A stretch of DNA of 59,433 bases from an uncultured Candidatus Melainabacteria bacterium. GTDB taxonomy: Bacteria > Cyanobacteriota > Vampirovibrionia > Gastranaerophilales > Gastranaerophilaceae. Made by a program: the position numbers and the translations under genes. Positions 1-7,584 of this stretch are shown here, piece by piece; position 1 is the first letter of the stretch, and every line of letters begins with the position of its first letter. The stretch is taken from the NCBI GenBank assembly GCA_934675685.1, contig CAKURL010000007.1:1-59433 (forward strand). The letters run 5' to 3'. A model generated the notes under the pieces. It made no database searches. It worked only from the letters and a program-made list of their open reading frames with translations, and was not told where the DNA came from.

Positions 1-178
1 ATGGAGTGCCTTTTCTTGCACCTTTAAAGCCGCAACCACCAGCAGAAGCCCATGCAACGGCGTTACCTTGGGTATCTGTCGAAGTTACAATAGTGTTGTT
101 GAATGTAGATTGAATATGGACAACACCTTGTAATATATTCTTTCTTTCTTTCTTTTTAGTTTTTGTTGGTTTAGCCAT
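1..178 (-). CDS. rpsK: 30S ribosomal protein S11, N-terminal part (cut by window edge)
   Basis: The visible 59 residues begin MAKPTKTKKKERKN and continue through GVVHIQSTFNNTIV and the glycine-rich stretch AGGCGFKGARKGTP, which is the conserved start of S11. S11 binds 16S rRNA in the platform of the 30S subunit. The ATG at 178-176 has an AAAGG-type SD 6 nt upstream. The gene follows rpsM on the minus strand, the usual order, but the two are separated by 176 nt, which is long for this operon. The C-terminal half lies beyond position 1. Confidence 0.96.
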   Translation of the reverse strand, partial: MAKPTKTKKKERKNILQGVVHIQSTFNNTIVTSTDTQGNAVAWASAGGCGFKGARKGTP

Positions 179-246
179 TTTATTTTCCTTTTAGTTAATT
201 AATCTTTTAATTTAGACCTTTTGCTCTACCTTTATTCTACCTTTTA

Positions 247-354
247 GGTACGGTTTTTGTGCTCCTTGCTCGCTTGAACGCGACCAACTTAGCACACCTT
301 GTGCCTATATTTTGCTTGAGCAAGTACTAGGCACTAAGCTTTGCTTTGTTCAGG
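247..354 (+). repeat. Copy A of a dispersed intergenic repeat, inside the ribosomal operon
   Basis: The 176 nt between rpsM and rpsK contain a non-coding block that starts GGTACGG, has GCACACCT followed by a GTGCC/ATGCC word, then TTTTGCTTGAGC, and ends near GCTTTGCTTTGTTC. The same ordered words occur at 56446-56553 in the same orientation and partly at 55944-56020 inverted. I see no start codon or SD in it. It sits directly after the rpsM stop codon. The homology was judged by eye from shared words, not from a scored alignment. Confidence 0.6.
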
Positions 355-723
355 TTATTTTTTCTTACCTGCGATAGGTCCAGTTTTTTTACCTCTTCTT
401 GTTCTAGCGTTTGTTTTTGTTCTTTGACCGCGGCAAGGTAATTTTCTTCTGTGACGAATACCGCGATATGAGTTGATTTCGCTTAAACGTTTAATGTGTA
501 AAGATTCTTCTCTTTTTAAGTCACCTTCTATGGTGTAGTTAGAGATTTCGTTTCTTAGTTTTTTAATATCTTCTTCTGTCAAATCGTCAGTTCTCAAGTC
601 TTGAGAAATGTCGCAAGCTGCCAAAATTTTAGCACTTCTTGTAGGTCCGATTCCGTAGATATAGGTTAAAGCTATAACCATTCTTTTATTGCGGGGTAAA
701 TCAACCCCAACTAATCTTGCCAT
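355..723 (-). CDS. rpsM: 30S ribosomal protein S13
   Basis: The 122-residue product begins MARLVGVDLPRNKR, carries the helix-two-turn-helix stretch TYIYGIGPTRSAKIL, and ends in the basic tail RTKTNARTRRGKKTGP, all typical of S13. S13 sits in the head of the 30S subunit and contacts the 50S at bridge B1. The length matches the family. An AGGAG SD precedes the ATG. It lies 16 nt downstream of rpmJ in a minus-strand operon with infA and rpsK. Confidence 0.98.
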   Translation of the reverse strand: MARLVGVDLPRNKRMVIALTYIYGIGPTRSAKILAACDISQDLRTDDLTEEDIKKLRNEISNYTIEGDLKREESLHIKRLSEINSYRGIRHRRKLPCRGQRTKTNARTRRGKKTGPIAGKKK

Positions 724-739
724 TTATCTTCTCCTATTA

Positions 740-853
740 TTAACCTTGTCTTTGTTTATGTTTTGGGTGTTTGCATACAACAGTTACTCTGCCGCGTCTT
801 TTAATGATTTGACAGTCTTTGCATATTTTTTTTACTGATGCTCTTACTTTCAT
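740..853 (-). CDS. rpmJ: 50S ribosomal protein L36
   Basis: This is a 37-codon gene encoding MKVRASVKKICKDCQIIKRR and ending HPKHKQRQG. The cysteines at positions 11, 14 and 27 and His32 form the zinc-binding set of the Zn-containing (C+) form of L36. The gene lies between infA (13 nt gap) and rpsM (16 nt gap), its standard place. The SD is weak (AAAAAGGAT region before the ATG). Single zinc-type copy seen here; other copies could exist elsewhere. Confidence 0.97.
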   Translation of the reverse strand: MKVRASVKKICKDCQIIKRRGRVTVVCKHPKHKQRQG

Positions 854-866
854 TTTTTTATCCTTT

Positions 867-1082
867 TTACTTTAGTCTGTATGTAATTCTTCCTCTGCTT
901 AAGTCATAAGGGGTCATTTCGACTTTCACCTTATCCCCAGGCAGGATTCTAATATAGTTTTTTCTGATTCGACCTGAAATATGAGCAAGAATTTCGTGTC
1001 CGTTTTCGAGCTCTACTCGAAACATTGCGCTTGGAAGCGCTTCTAAAATCTTACCTTCTAGTTCAATTACGTCTTTTGACAT
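867..1082 (-). CDS. infA: Translation initiation factor IF-1
   Basis: The 71-residue protein MSKDVIELEGKILEALPSAM with the S1/OB-fold words VELENGHEILAHISGRIRKN and ILPGDKVKVE is a full-length IF-1. IF-1 binds the 30S A site during initiation. It is the first gene of the minus-strand operon infA-rpmJ-rpsM-rpsK; nothing on the same strand lies upstream until beyond the divergent prenyltransferase, so the operon promoter should lie in 1083-1425. An AAGGA SD precedes the ATG. Confidence 0.98.
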   Translation of the reverse strand: MSKDVIELEGKILEALPSAMFRVELENGHEILAHISGRIRKNYIRILPGDKVKVEMTPYDLSRGRITYRLK

Positions 1083-1425
1083 AGTTTTCCTTACAATTTA
1101 TGTTCGTATATAAAATCATACATGTTAAATTTTTCCATGCAAGCAAAAAATCGGCTAAAAACACGCAAAAATGCAAATTTTAGCCAATTTTAAACAATTA
1201 TTTTTTTAAAGATATAACACATTAATCAAACTAACCAATCCTCTTCTTTGCATTATATCTTTATTTCGGCCCATTTTTTAAAGAGTTTAAAAAGTTGTTT
1301 AAAAAACGTATGTTAAGAAAAATAATTTTACATAAATTTATATTTATACTTTTTGCTAAACTTTTTGATGATAAAAAATATATTTTTTTTGATATAATTT
1401 AATTTATTGATTTTTGGAGTTTTTA
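1083..1425. other. Divergent intergenic region between infA and the prenyltransferase
   Basis: 343 nt without a gene. It holds the two divergent promoters: a TATAAT-like box near 1393 points to the prenyltransferase. On the minus strand an 8-bp hairpin (1153-1160 with 1178-1185) is followed by a T run, resembling a terminator or attenuator in a leader of the infA operon. A second inverted repeat pairs 1208-1217 (AAAGATATAA) with 1253-1262. No ORF with an SD was seen. Confidence 0.6.
1153..1185 (-). terminator. Terminator-like hairpin upstream of infA operon
   Basis: On the minus strand GGCTAAAA pairs with TTTTAGCC across a 17-nt loop and is followed by GATTTTTTG. It lies about 70 nt upstream of infA with no same-strand gene before it, so if transcribed it would be part of the 5' leader. 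Whether it attenuates the operon or is incidental in AT-rich DNA cannot be told from sequence. Confidence 0.35.
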
Positions 1426-2406
1426 ATGAATATCATAAAAAATATGTCAAATTTTGCAATGTTAACAAGGCTCTATGCCGTGCCTGTTTCTGTTGCAAGC
1501 TGCGCTGTAGTTTTGGCTTATGCGCATTATAGCGAAAACTTTTCTTTTTTAAATTTCTTTTTAATTTTGATTGCCATCTGCGTTTTGCAGATGGGAGCGA
1601 ACCTTTTTGACGACTTTATCGATGTCAAAATGGAACTTAAAAAAGGATTAAAACTAGAAGAAATAAATTTTAATTCAAGAATAAAAAAAGCACAGTTAAT
1701 AATTGATGGAACATATTCTTTTAAACAAATTAAATTTATTTTAGCAACATTATTTTTAATTCCAAGCTTAATAGGGTTATATTTCCTATTTATTTCAGGT
1801 TGGCAAATCTTGATTTTTATGGCTTTAGGGGGGATTTTAACTTTGATTTACCCAATAAGCGCAAGGTTTTACCTATCAGAAATCATAATCGGGCTCGTTT
1901 ATGGGCCACTCATCGCCATGGGCGGATATTTTGCCCTTACAAAATCTTTTGATTTTAATTTATTTTTGCTTTCTTTTGCTCTTTTTTCTTCGACATTAGT
2001 GCTTCTTCAAACCCACAGCATAATGGATTGGGAATATGACAAAGAAAACAACAAAAAAACCTTAAGCATTTTATCTAAATCAAAAGAAAACGCGATTAAA
2101 GTTTTAAAAGGTCTAATTATTTTTTCTTATGGAGTTGTTATTCTTGGAGTTATAAATTTAAACTTCAATCCTCATACACTTTACGTATTTTTTACGTTAC
2201 CAATTGCAACAAAGTTGCTAGAATCGATAAAAGATTATATAAATATAAAAGATGTGAAATTTGAACCTAAATGGTATTATGGAACATTTGAAAATTGGAA
2301 AGAGATAAAAGAAAAAAACATTGCATACTTTATGTACCGCTTCTATCTCGCCAGAAATTTCGTCTTGTATTTTGCGCTATTTTTAGCGATAGGAACAGTA
2401 AAATAA
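1426..2406 (+). CDS. UbiA-family polyprenyltransferase
   Basis: Polytopic membrane protein of 326 residues. It carries both Asp-rich motifs of UbiA enzymes: NLFDDFIDVK (N59, D62, D63, D66), and DWEYDKENNKK (D201, D205). These bind Mg2+ and the polyprenyl diphosphate for transfer to an aromatic or other acceptor; the layout resembles MenA (1,4-dihydroxy-2-naphthoate prenyltransferase), but the acceptor cannot be inferred and no quinone genes are nearby. I chose ATG 1426 because GGAG at 1416-1419 is well spaced; a TTG 12 nt upstream would place the SD inside the gene. Roughly nine hydrophobic segments are visible. Confidence 0.85.
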   Translation: MNIIKNMSNFAMLTRLYAVPVSVASCAVVLAYAHYSENFSFLNFFLILIAICVLQMGANLFDDFIDVKMELKKGLKLEEINFNSRIKKAQLIIDGTYSFKQIKFILATLFLIPSLIGLYFLFISGWQILIFMALGGILTLIYPISARFYLSEIIIGLVYGPLIAMGGYFALTKSFDFNLFLLSFALFSSTLVLLQTHSIMDWEYDKENNKKTLSILSKSKENAIKVLKGLIIFSYGVVILGVINLNFNPHTLYVFFTLPIATKLLESIKDYINIKDVKFEPKWYYGTFENWKEIKEKNIAYFMYRFYLARNFVLYFALFLAIGTVK

Positions 2407-2425
2407 ATTCTTTAAAAAGGAACTT

Positions 2426-2980
2426 ATGAAAAAGATTATATTATTAATATTTTGTTTATACCTTGGAGGGATAATCATGTCGAAGGCTTTGGACAAAGTT
2501 GAAGAAAATATCTTTAAATTGACAAGCAAAGACATAAAAAATAATGAATTTTTGCCAAAGGCGCAAGTTTATAAAGGCTTCGGTTGTTTTGGGGAAAATA
2601 AATCACCGGAACTTTCTTGGTCAATCGCCCCAAACAACACAAAAAGTTTTGCTATAGTAATGCATGACCCAGACGCACCAAAGGAAAACGGTTGGTATCA
2701 TTGGCTTGTTGTAAATATTCCATCAAACGTGCATAAAATAGAGCCAAATGGAAAAATAACAGGCTCAACAGAAACAATAACAGATTTTAAAACAGTAGGC
2801 TATAATGGAGCTTGCCCTCCAAAAGGCCACAAGGCGCACAGATATAATTTTACAATCTATGCGCTAGATGTTGAAAAATTAAACGTCAAAGAAACAACAA
2901 ACCCCAAAAAAGTTCACGAAGAAATTTTAACCCATGCTATAGCAAAATCAACAATCACCGCTCTTTTTGAAAGAAAATAA
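2426..2980 (+). CDS. YbhB/YbcL-type PEBP (Raf kinase inhibitor-like) protein
   Basis: Contains the PEBP ligand-pocket motifs: PELSWS, the DPDAP motif followed by HWLVVNIP, and YNGACPPKGHKAHRYNF. Bacterial members are small-ligand or phosphate-binding proteins of largely unknown role. The 184-residue version starts with a hydrophobic stretch MKKIILLIFCLYLGGII that looks like a signal or anchor. A second ATG at 2477 (MSKALDK) has its own strong SD, GGAGGG at 2465-2470, and would give a 167-residue cytoplasmic form. The first ATG also has an AAGGA SD. It lies 19 nt after the prenyltransferase, likely one operon. Confidence 0.88.
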   Translation: MKKIILLIFCLYLGGIIMSKALDKVEENIFKLTSKDIKNNEFLPKAQVYKGFGCFGENKSPELSWSIAPNNTKSFAIVMHDPDAPKENGWYHWLVVNIPSNVHKIEPNGKITGSTETITDFKTVGYNGACPPKGHKAHRYNFTIYALDVEKLNVKETTNPKKVHEEILTHAIAKSTITALFERK

Positions 2981-3167
2981 TAAATTCATTATAAAATTTC
3001 AAATTTTTGTTAGATTTTTTAAAGAAAAGGGAATAAAACTAGAGTCAAGATTAATTGTATTATCTACATTTAATCTTGGTTGTTGATATTTTTTATATTA
3101 ACAAAACCCCAAACCCCTAGTTCATCTAGTTTAAACATAATTGTTTAACCACTTTAGTATGCATCAC

Positions 3168-3203
3168 AAAATGAGACTTTTGGATTTCCAAAAGTCTCAT
3201 TTT
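3168..3203. terminator. Bidirectional terminator between PEBP gene and dxs
   Basis: A perfect 16-bp stem (3168-3183 with 3188-3203) encloses a 4-nt ATTT loop and is flanked by A and T runs, so it can stop transcription from both convergent genes. The preceding 2981-3160 stretch has no gene; it contains a 9-bp inverted repeat (3046-3054 with 3070-3078) of unknown meaning. Confidence 0.85.
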
Positions 3204-3222
3204 TCGCTACGATATTTCACAT

Positions 3223-4983
3223 TTATTTTTTCAAAAGCTCAACCACATCTTTTGCGATGAGTTCTTTTTTGAGTCTATATCTTTTATATAGCTCTTCCAC
3301 AGGCGCTCTATTGGTGAATTCCTTTTTGGCTCCATAATTCAAGACCATCATATTTGAATTTGAATAAAATCTTGAAACTTTTTCGCCAAAACCTCCGTCT
3401 AAAACGCCGTCTTCTAAAGTCACGACTACTTTGTGGCTCAATTTTAACTCTTCTAAAAGTTCAGTATCCAAAGAAGAAACAAAGCAAGGATTGATTAAAG
3501 TAGCGTCTATGCCATAGTTTTCTTTTAATTCTTCAACTGTTTTTGAAGCTAAATTAAAGAAATTTCCGACACCCAAAACAGCTACACTTGAGCCCTTTTT
3601 AGCTACTTTTGCTTTTTTCAAAGAATAATCTGTTTCGTCTTTGACTCCTGTTGAAACGAATTCTCCAAAAGGTACTCTAATTGCCACAGGACAAGCATTT
3701 TGAGAATATGAATATTCAAGCATTGCTAAATATTCTTCTTTGTTTGTTGGAGCCAAATATTGAATATTTGGAATATTTGAAACAAGAGGAATGTCAAAGA
3801 CCATCAAGTGCGTAGCGTCCATGGCACTTATTCCGCCCCAATAAACAAGAATTGTAGCAGGAGAATTATTCAAAGCAAGGTCTTGAGACAATTGGTCATA
3901 GGTTCTTTGAATAAATGAGCTTGAAATTGCTAAAATTGGCTTTGCGCCATTTTTTGCAAGCCCAGAAGCAAAAGCTACAGCGTGTTCTTCTGAAATTGCA
4001 ACATCAACATAGTTTTTGCCCATTTCATCTCTGAATTTTTGATTAAAACCGCAAATCCCTGGGGTCGCAGGAGTAATCGCCACAACAGGTTCATTATTAA
4101 ATTTTTTTCTTAAAATATAATCAGTGGTCACCGTGTCATAAGTTTCTTGAAAATCCGCTTCTTTTTGTTCTATGTCTTGCTCTATAAAATGAGGCAATCT
4201 CCAGTGGTTCAATTCTTTCAATTCTTCCGCTTTTTTATAGCCCTTGCCTTTTAAGGTATGAATATGAACAACAATTGGGTGATCAATATTTTTTACCTTC
4301 GAAAAAGCTTCAATTAAGGTTTTGATGTCGTTTCCTTTTTCTACGTATAAATAATCAAAACCGATTGCTTTAAACATATTATTTTGAGCTTCGCCATTTG
4401 TCGAGCGCAAAAGTTCAAGGTTTTTATAAAGCCCACCTTGGTTTGGGGCGATTGACATTTCATTATCGTTTAAAATAACAATAAAGTTTGAATTCAAAAC
4501 TGCTGAATTATTCAAGCCTTCTAAAGCTTCGCCCCCAGACAAAGAGCCGTCTCCTAAAAGTGCTATGACATTATAAAATTCGCCTTCTATATCTCTTGCT
4601 TTTGCAAGTCCGCAAGCCAAAGAAACAGAAGTCGAAGTGTGGCCTATCATAAATGGGTCGTGGGGAGATTCTTCAGGAGCGAAGTAGCCGGAGATTTCGT
4701 CAAATTTTTCGCTGTTGAAAAAGCCTTCTTTTCTTCCTGTGAGCATTTTATGCGGATAGCATTGGTGAGACACGTCAAAAACAAACTTGTCCTCAGGAGA
4801 ATTAAAGACATAATGAAGAGCAATCGTTGCTTCCACTATCCCGAGGTCTGGCCCCAAGTGCCCCCCTATTTTATTTACACGATTTAAAATCCCTTCTCTT
4901 AGCTCGTGCGCCAGTTCTACCATTTGCGCCAAAGATAAGTCTTTTAAATCGTCTGGAGAATTTATTGAATCTAAAATTTTCAT
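3223..4983 (-). CDS. dxs: 1-deoxy-D-xylulose-5-phosphate synthase (variant subfamily)
   Basis: Thiamine-diphosphate enzyme that condenses pyruvate and glyceraldehyde 3-phosphate in the first step of the MEP isoprenoid pathway; ispG lies 12 kb away. Visible motifs are GHLGPDLGIVEATIALHYVF near residue 41, DVSHQCYPHK near 70, GHTSTS near 114, and the ThDP motif GDGSLSGGEALEGLNN at 144 ending in NDN at 172. At 586 residues it is shorter than the approximately 620 of E. coli Dxs, and the GDGSLSGGE wording differs from the classical GDGALTGGMA form. It resembles the shorter DXS subfamily found in some Firmicutes. A GGAG SD supports the start. Confidence 0.88.
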   Translation of the reverse strand: MKILDSINSPDDLKDLSLAQMVELAHELREGILNRVNKIGGHLGPDLGIVEATIALHYVFNSPEDKFVFDVSHQCYPHKMLTGRKEGFFNSEKFDEISGYFAPEESPHDPFMIGHTSTSVSLACGLAKARDIEGEFYNVIALLGDGSLSGGEALEGLNNSAVLNSNFIVILNDNEMSIAPNQGGLYKNLELLRSTNGEAQNNMFKAIGFDYLYVEKGNDIKTLIEAFSKVKNIDHPIVVHIHTLKGKGYKKAEELKELNHWRLPHFIEQDIEQKEADFQETYDTVTTDYILRKKFNNEPVVAITPATPGICGFNQKFRDEMGKNYVDVAISEEHAVAFASGLAKNGAKPILAISSSFIQRTYDQLSQDLALNNSPATILVYWGGISAMDATHLMVFDIPLVSNIPNIQYLAPTNKEEYLAMLEYSYSQNACPVAIRVPFGEFVSTGVKDETDYSLKKAKVAKKGSSVAVLGVGNFFNLASKTVEELKENYGIDATLINPCFVSSLDTELLEELKLSHKVVVTLEDGVLDGGFGEKVSRFYSNSNMMVLNYGAKKEFTNRAPVEELYKRYRLKKELIAKDVVELLKK

Positions 4984-5055
4984 TTTTCACTCCCTTTTTT
5001 GCTAATTTATCCAATGTTTTTTAAAAATATTATACAATAAAATCTAAAAAACAAG

Positions 5056-5103
5056 AAAACACACTTCCCCGCAAGCCCAAAAGAGCTTTAGAAAGTGTGT
5101 TTT
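5056..5103 (-). terminator. Terminator downstream of the 107-residue protein gene
   Basis: An 11-bp stem pairs 5056-5066 with 5093-5103 across a 26-nt loop; on the minus strand the stem is followed by a T-rich tract. It separates the 107-residue protein gene from dxs. Confidence 0.65.
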
Positions 5104-5145
5104 TTATATATTTATATGTTATTCGTTCAAGTAAAAATCAGATTT

Positions 5146-5469
5146 TTATTTGTGATATTTAATATTTGCAATTGTTTTATTAACAAAGCTTTTTCCAGCT
5201 TCTAATGCGCTTGTAACAAAAGCTTTTGAAGATTCAGCAGTTTTTGAAGTCAATGCTTCAAAACCTTTTTTAAGTTTGTCAAATTTTGTAGCTCCAAACT
5301 TATTCATAATTTCTCTTGTGGTTTCAGGAAGTGCCTTATAAGCTTTACCGGAAGCAACTGCTGCAGCAGCACCTGCCACAACGCCAACCCCAACTGCAAC
5401 TTTTGCAACTTTAGTTGCTTTTGGGTGGTTATTTGCAAAATTTCTAACACCTTGAACTGGATTTAACAT
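5146..5469 (-). CDS. Small Ala/Val-rich membrane-associated protein, unknown function
   Basis: 107 residues. A basic N-terminus (NNHPKATKVAKVAV) leads into an Ala/Val/Gly-rich hydrophobic segment at about residues 24-45, followed by a mostly helical, Lys-rich amphipathic region to the end. No enzyme motif is visible. An AAAGG SD precedes the ATG and a hairpin terminator follows, so it is probably its own transcription unit. It could be a membrane-anchored structural or stress protein, but I do not recognise the family. Confidence 0.7.
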   Translation of the reverse strand: MLNPVQGVRNFANNHPKATKVAKVAVGVGVVAGAAAAVASGKAYKALPETTREIMNKFGATKFDKLKKGFEALTSKTAESSKAFVTSALEAGKSFVNKTIANIKYHK

Positions 5470-5620
5470 AATACACCTTTTCTTTCTTTTAACCTTTATA
5501 CCCTAACAAAACACCTGAACATTTTTTATTGACAAATTGAAAAACAAAAGTTTACAATCTGTAATATTCTATAAGCTCATTATATTATATAAAGCAAAAA
5601 ATTCAATCGTTTTAAAAGTT

Positions 5621-5980
5621 TTATAAAGAAATATTTTCAATGAAATTAATATCAGGCTCGCCTTCTTTTTTCAATAAAATCGCAATCGCATCGATTTGAA
5701 TTTTCTTAAATTTTTTGTTTGTTTTTGAAATATATGCTCTTGTACCTTGGACGATTGAAGCCATTTTTCTATAGTTTATTGCTTCTTCGGGCATGCCAAA
5801 TTTTGTTTGACTCCTAGTTTTTACTTCGACAAAATGGATAGCGTCATTTTTTATGGCAATAATATCAATCTCTGAAACCCTAGAATAATGCCAATTTGTC
5901 TCCAAAATCTTGTAGCCTTTTTTTATTAAGAAATTTTTTGCAATTTCTTCTCCATATTTACCTATCTCTTTATTTGTCAT
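5621..5980 (-). CDS. yraN: UPF0102 / YraN-family endonuclease-fold protein
   Basis: The 119-residue protein has the family order: GKYGEEIAKNFL near residue 7, GYKILETNWHYSRVSEIDII, then FVEVKTRSQTKFG. The E-x-D...E-V-K arrangement is the restriction-endonuclease-like active-site pattern; the cellular role of the family is not settled. No SD is visible. Instead TAAAAT lies 6 nt upstream of the ATG, implying a leaderless mRNA. It is divergent from gatA with 41 nt between start codons. Confidence 0.9.
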   Translation of the reverse strand: MTNKEIGKYGEEIAKNFLIKKGYKILETNWHYSRVSEIDIIAIKNDAIHFVEVKTRSQTKFGMPEEAINYRKMASIVQGTRAYISKTNKKFKKIQIDAIAILLKKEGEPDINFIENISL

Positions 5981-5986
5981 ACAATT

Positions 5987-5992
5987 ATTTTA
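5987..5992 (-). promoter_or_regulatory. -10 box of a predicted leaderless yraN promoter
   Basis: TAAAAT on the minus strand ends 6 nt before the ATG at 5980, so the expected start of transcription coincides with the start codon. No good -35 was found. Confidence 0.45.
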
Positions 5993-6021
5993 AGATAAAC
6001 ATAAAAAATGGAGTGAATTCA

Positions 6022-7482
6022 ATGGAATTATTAAAAAAGACAGCACTTGAGCAACATAAAGCCCTTGTGAACAAGGAAGTAAGCGCTGTTGAATTGACAA
6101 AAGCTTCAATTGAAAGAATTGAAAAATTAGATAAAACTCTTGGCGCTTTTAATTCTTTAACGACAGGAAGCGCACTTGAAACTGCAAAAAAAGTAGATGA
6201 AAAAATCGCAAAAGGCGAAAAAATCCCAGTTTTAGCTGGTATTCCGACTGCTCTTAAAGACAACATGAATTTCACAGGTTCAAAAACGACTTGTTCATCT
6301 AAAATTTTAGAAAACTTTGTTTCGCCTTATGACGCGACAATAGTTACTAAAATGAAAGAAAATTTAATCCCAATTTTAGGGAAAGCAAACCTCGACGAGT
6401 TCGCTATGGGCTCAAGCAACGAAAACTCTGCTTTTAAAATCGTGAGAAACCCATACAACCTAAACAAAGTTCCAGGGGGCTCTTCTGGGGGTTCTGCTGC
6501 GAGCGTTTCTTCTTGCGAAGTAACCTTGTCATTAGGTTCAGACACAGGTGGCTCTATCCGCCTTCCTGCTTCTTTTTGCGGGATTAATGGCTTCAAGCCT
6601 ACTTATGGCCGCGTTTCTCGCTATGGCTTAATCGCTTTTGCCTCTTCATTAGACCAAATCGGGCCTTTTGCAAGAAGCATTGAAGATTTAACACATTTTT
6701 ATGAAGCAATCGCAGGCTACGACGAAAAAGATTCAACTTCTTTAAATATGGAAGTAGGAGACATTTCATCTCACCTAAAAGAAGATATCAAAGGCCTTAA
6801 AGTGGGCGTTATTAAAGAATTAATGGCCGAAGGCGTTTGTGACGACGTTAAAAAATCTGTTGAAAACGCAATTAAGACTTACGAAAAACTGGGCGCTACA
6901 ATAAAAGAAATCTCTCTTCCATTGTTGAAGCACTCTATCGGGGTTTATTATATCGTCGCTACCGCAGAAGCAAGCTCAAACTTGGCTCGCTTTGACGGGG
7001 TTAAATATGGCTATCGCGCTCCAAATTGCGAAAACTTGCTTGAAATGTATTGCAAAACAAGAGCTCAAGGCTTCGGTCCGGAAGTGAAAAGAAGAATAAT
7101 GCTAGGAACCTATGCGCTTTCAAGCGGATATTACGACGCATATTACAAAAAAGCTCAACAATTGAGAAGATTAATCGCAAATGACTTTGAAAAAGCATTT
7201 AAAGAAGTGGATATTTTGGTTTCTCCAACTTGCCCAAATACTGCTTTCGACTTGAATTCAAAGACAGACAATCCATTAGAAATGTATTTAACAGATATCG
7301 CAACAATTTCTTCTAACCTGGTGGGGGCACCAGCCTTATCAATGCCAATAGGCTTCGACAGCGAAAAAATGCCAATCGGGCTTCAAATCATAGGAAGAAA
7401 TTTAGACGAGCTTACAGTTCTAAAAAGCGCATATAACCTAGAACAAGAGCTTGGCGTATATCAACAAAGACCTGAAATTTAA
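6022..7482 (+). CDS. gatA: Asp-tRNA(Asn)/Glu-tRNA(Gln) amidotransferase subunit A
   Basis: Amidase-signature enzyme that releases ammonia from glutamine so that GatB can amidate mischarged tRNA. The Ser-cisSer-Lys triad is visible: the Lys in TALKDNMNF, the first Ser in GGSSGGSAASV, and the nucleophilic Ser region in GSDTGGSIRLPASFCG. At 486 residues from ATG 6022 it has the standard length; this start has GGAG at 6010-6013, whereas the frame open further upstream lacks support. gatB and gatC are not in the window. A strong terminator follows. Confidence 0.96.
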   Translation: MELLKKTALEQHKALVNKEVSAVELTKASIERIEKLDKTLGAFNSLTTGSALETAKKVDEKIAKGEKIPVLAGIPTALKDNMNFTGSKTTCSSKILENFVSPYDATIVTKMKENLIPILGKANLDEFAMGSSNENSAFKIVRNPYNLNKVPGGSSGGSAASVSSCEVTLSLGSDTGGSIRLPASFCGINGFKPTYGRVSRYGLIAFASSLDQIGPFARSIEDLTHFYEAIAGYDEKDSTSLNMEVGDISSHLKEDIKGLKVGVIKELMAEGVCDDVKKSVENAIKTYEKLGATIKEISLPLLKHSIGVYYIVATAEASSNLARFDGVKYGYRAPNCENLLEMYCKTRAQGFGPEVKRRIMLGTYALSSGYYDAYYKKAQQLRRLIANDFEKAFKEVDILVSPTCPNTAFDLNSKTDNPLEMYLTDIATISSNLVGAPALSMPIGFDSEKMPIGLQIIGRNLDELTVLKSAYNLEQELGVYQQRPEI

Positions 7483-7502
7483 AAGATTTCAAAAAAAATA
7501 TT

Positions 7503-7557
7503 AAATATCTCGCAAAATTTTGTTTAAAAAAGGCAATTTTTTTGCGAGATATTTTTT
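7503..7557 (+). terminator. Rho-independent terminator of gatA
   Basis: A 15-bp perfect stem (7503-7517 with 7540-7554) with a 22-nt loop is followed by a T tract. Confidence 0.85.
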
Positions 7558-7584
7558 TATATATACATAAGAGGGGAAAATTTT

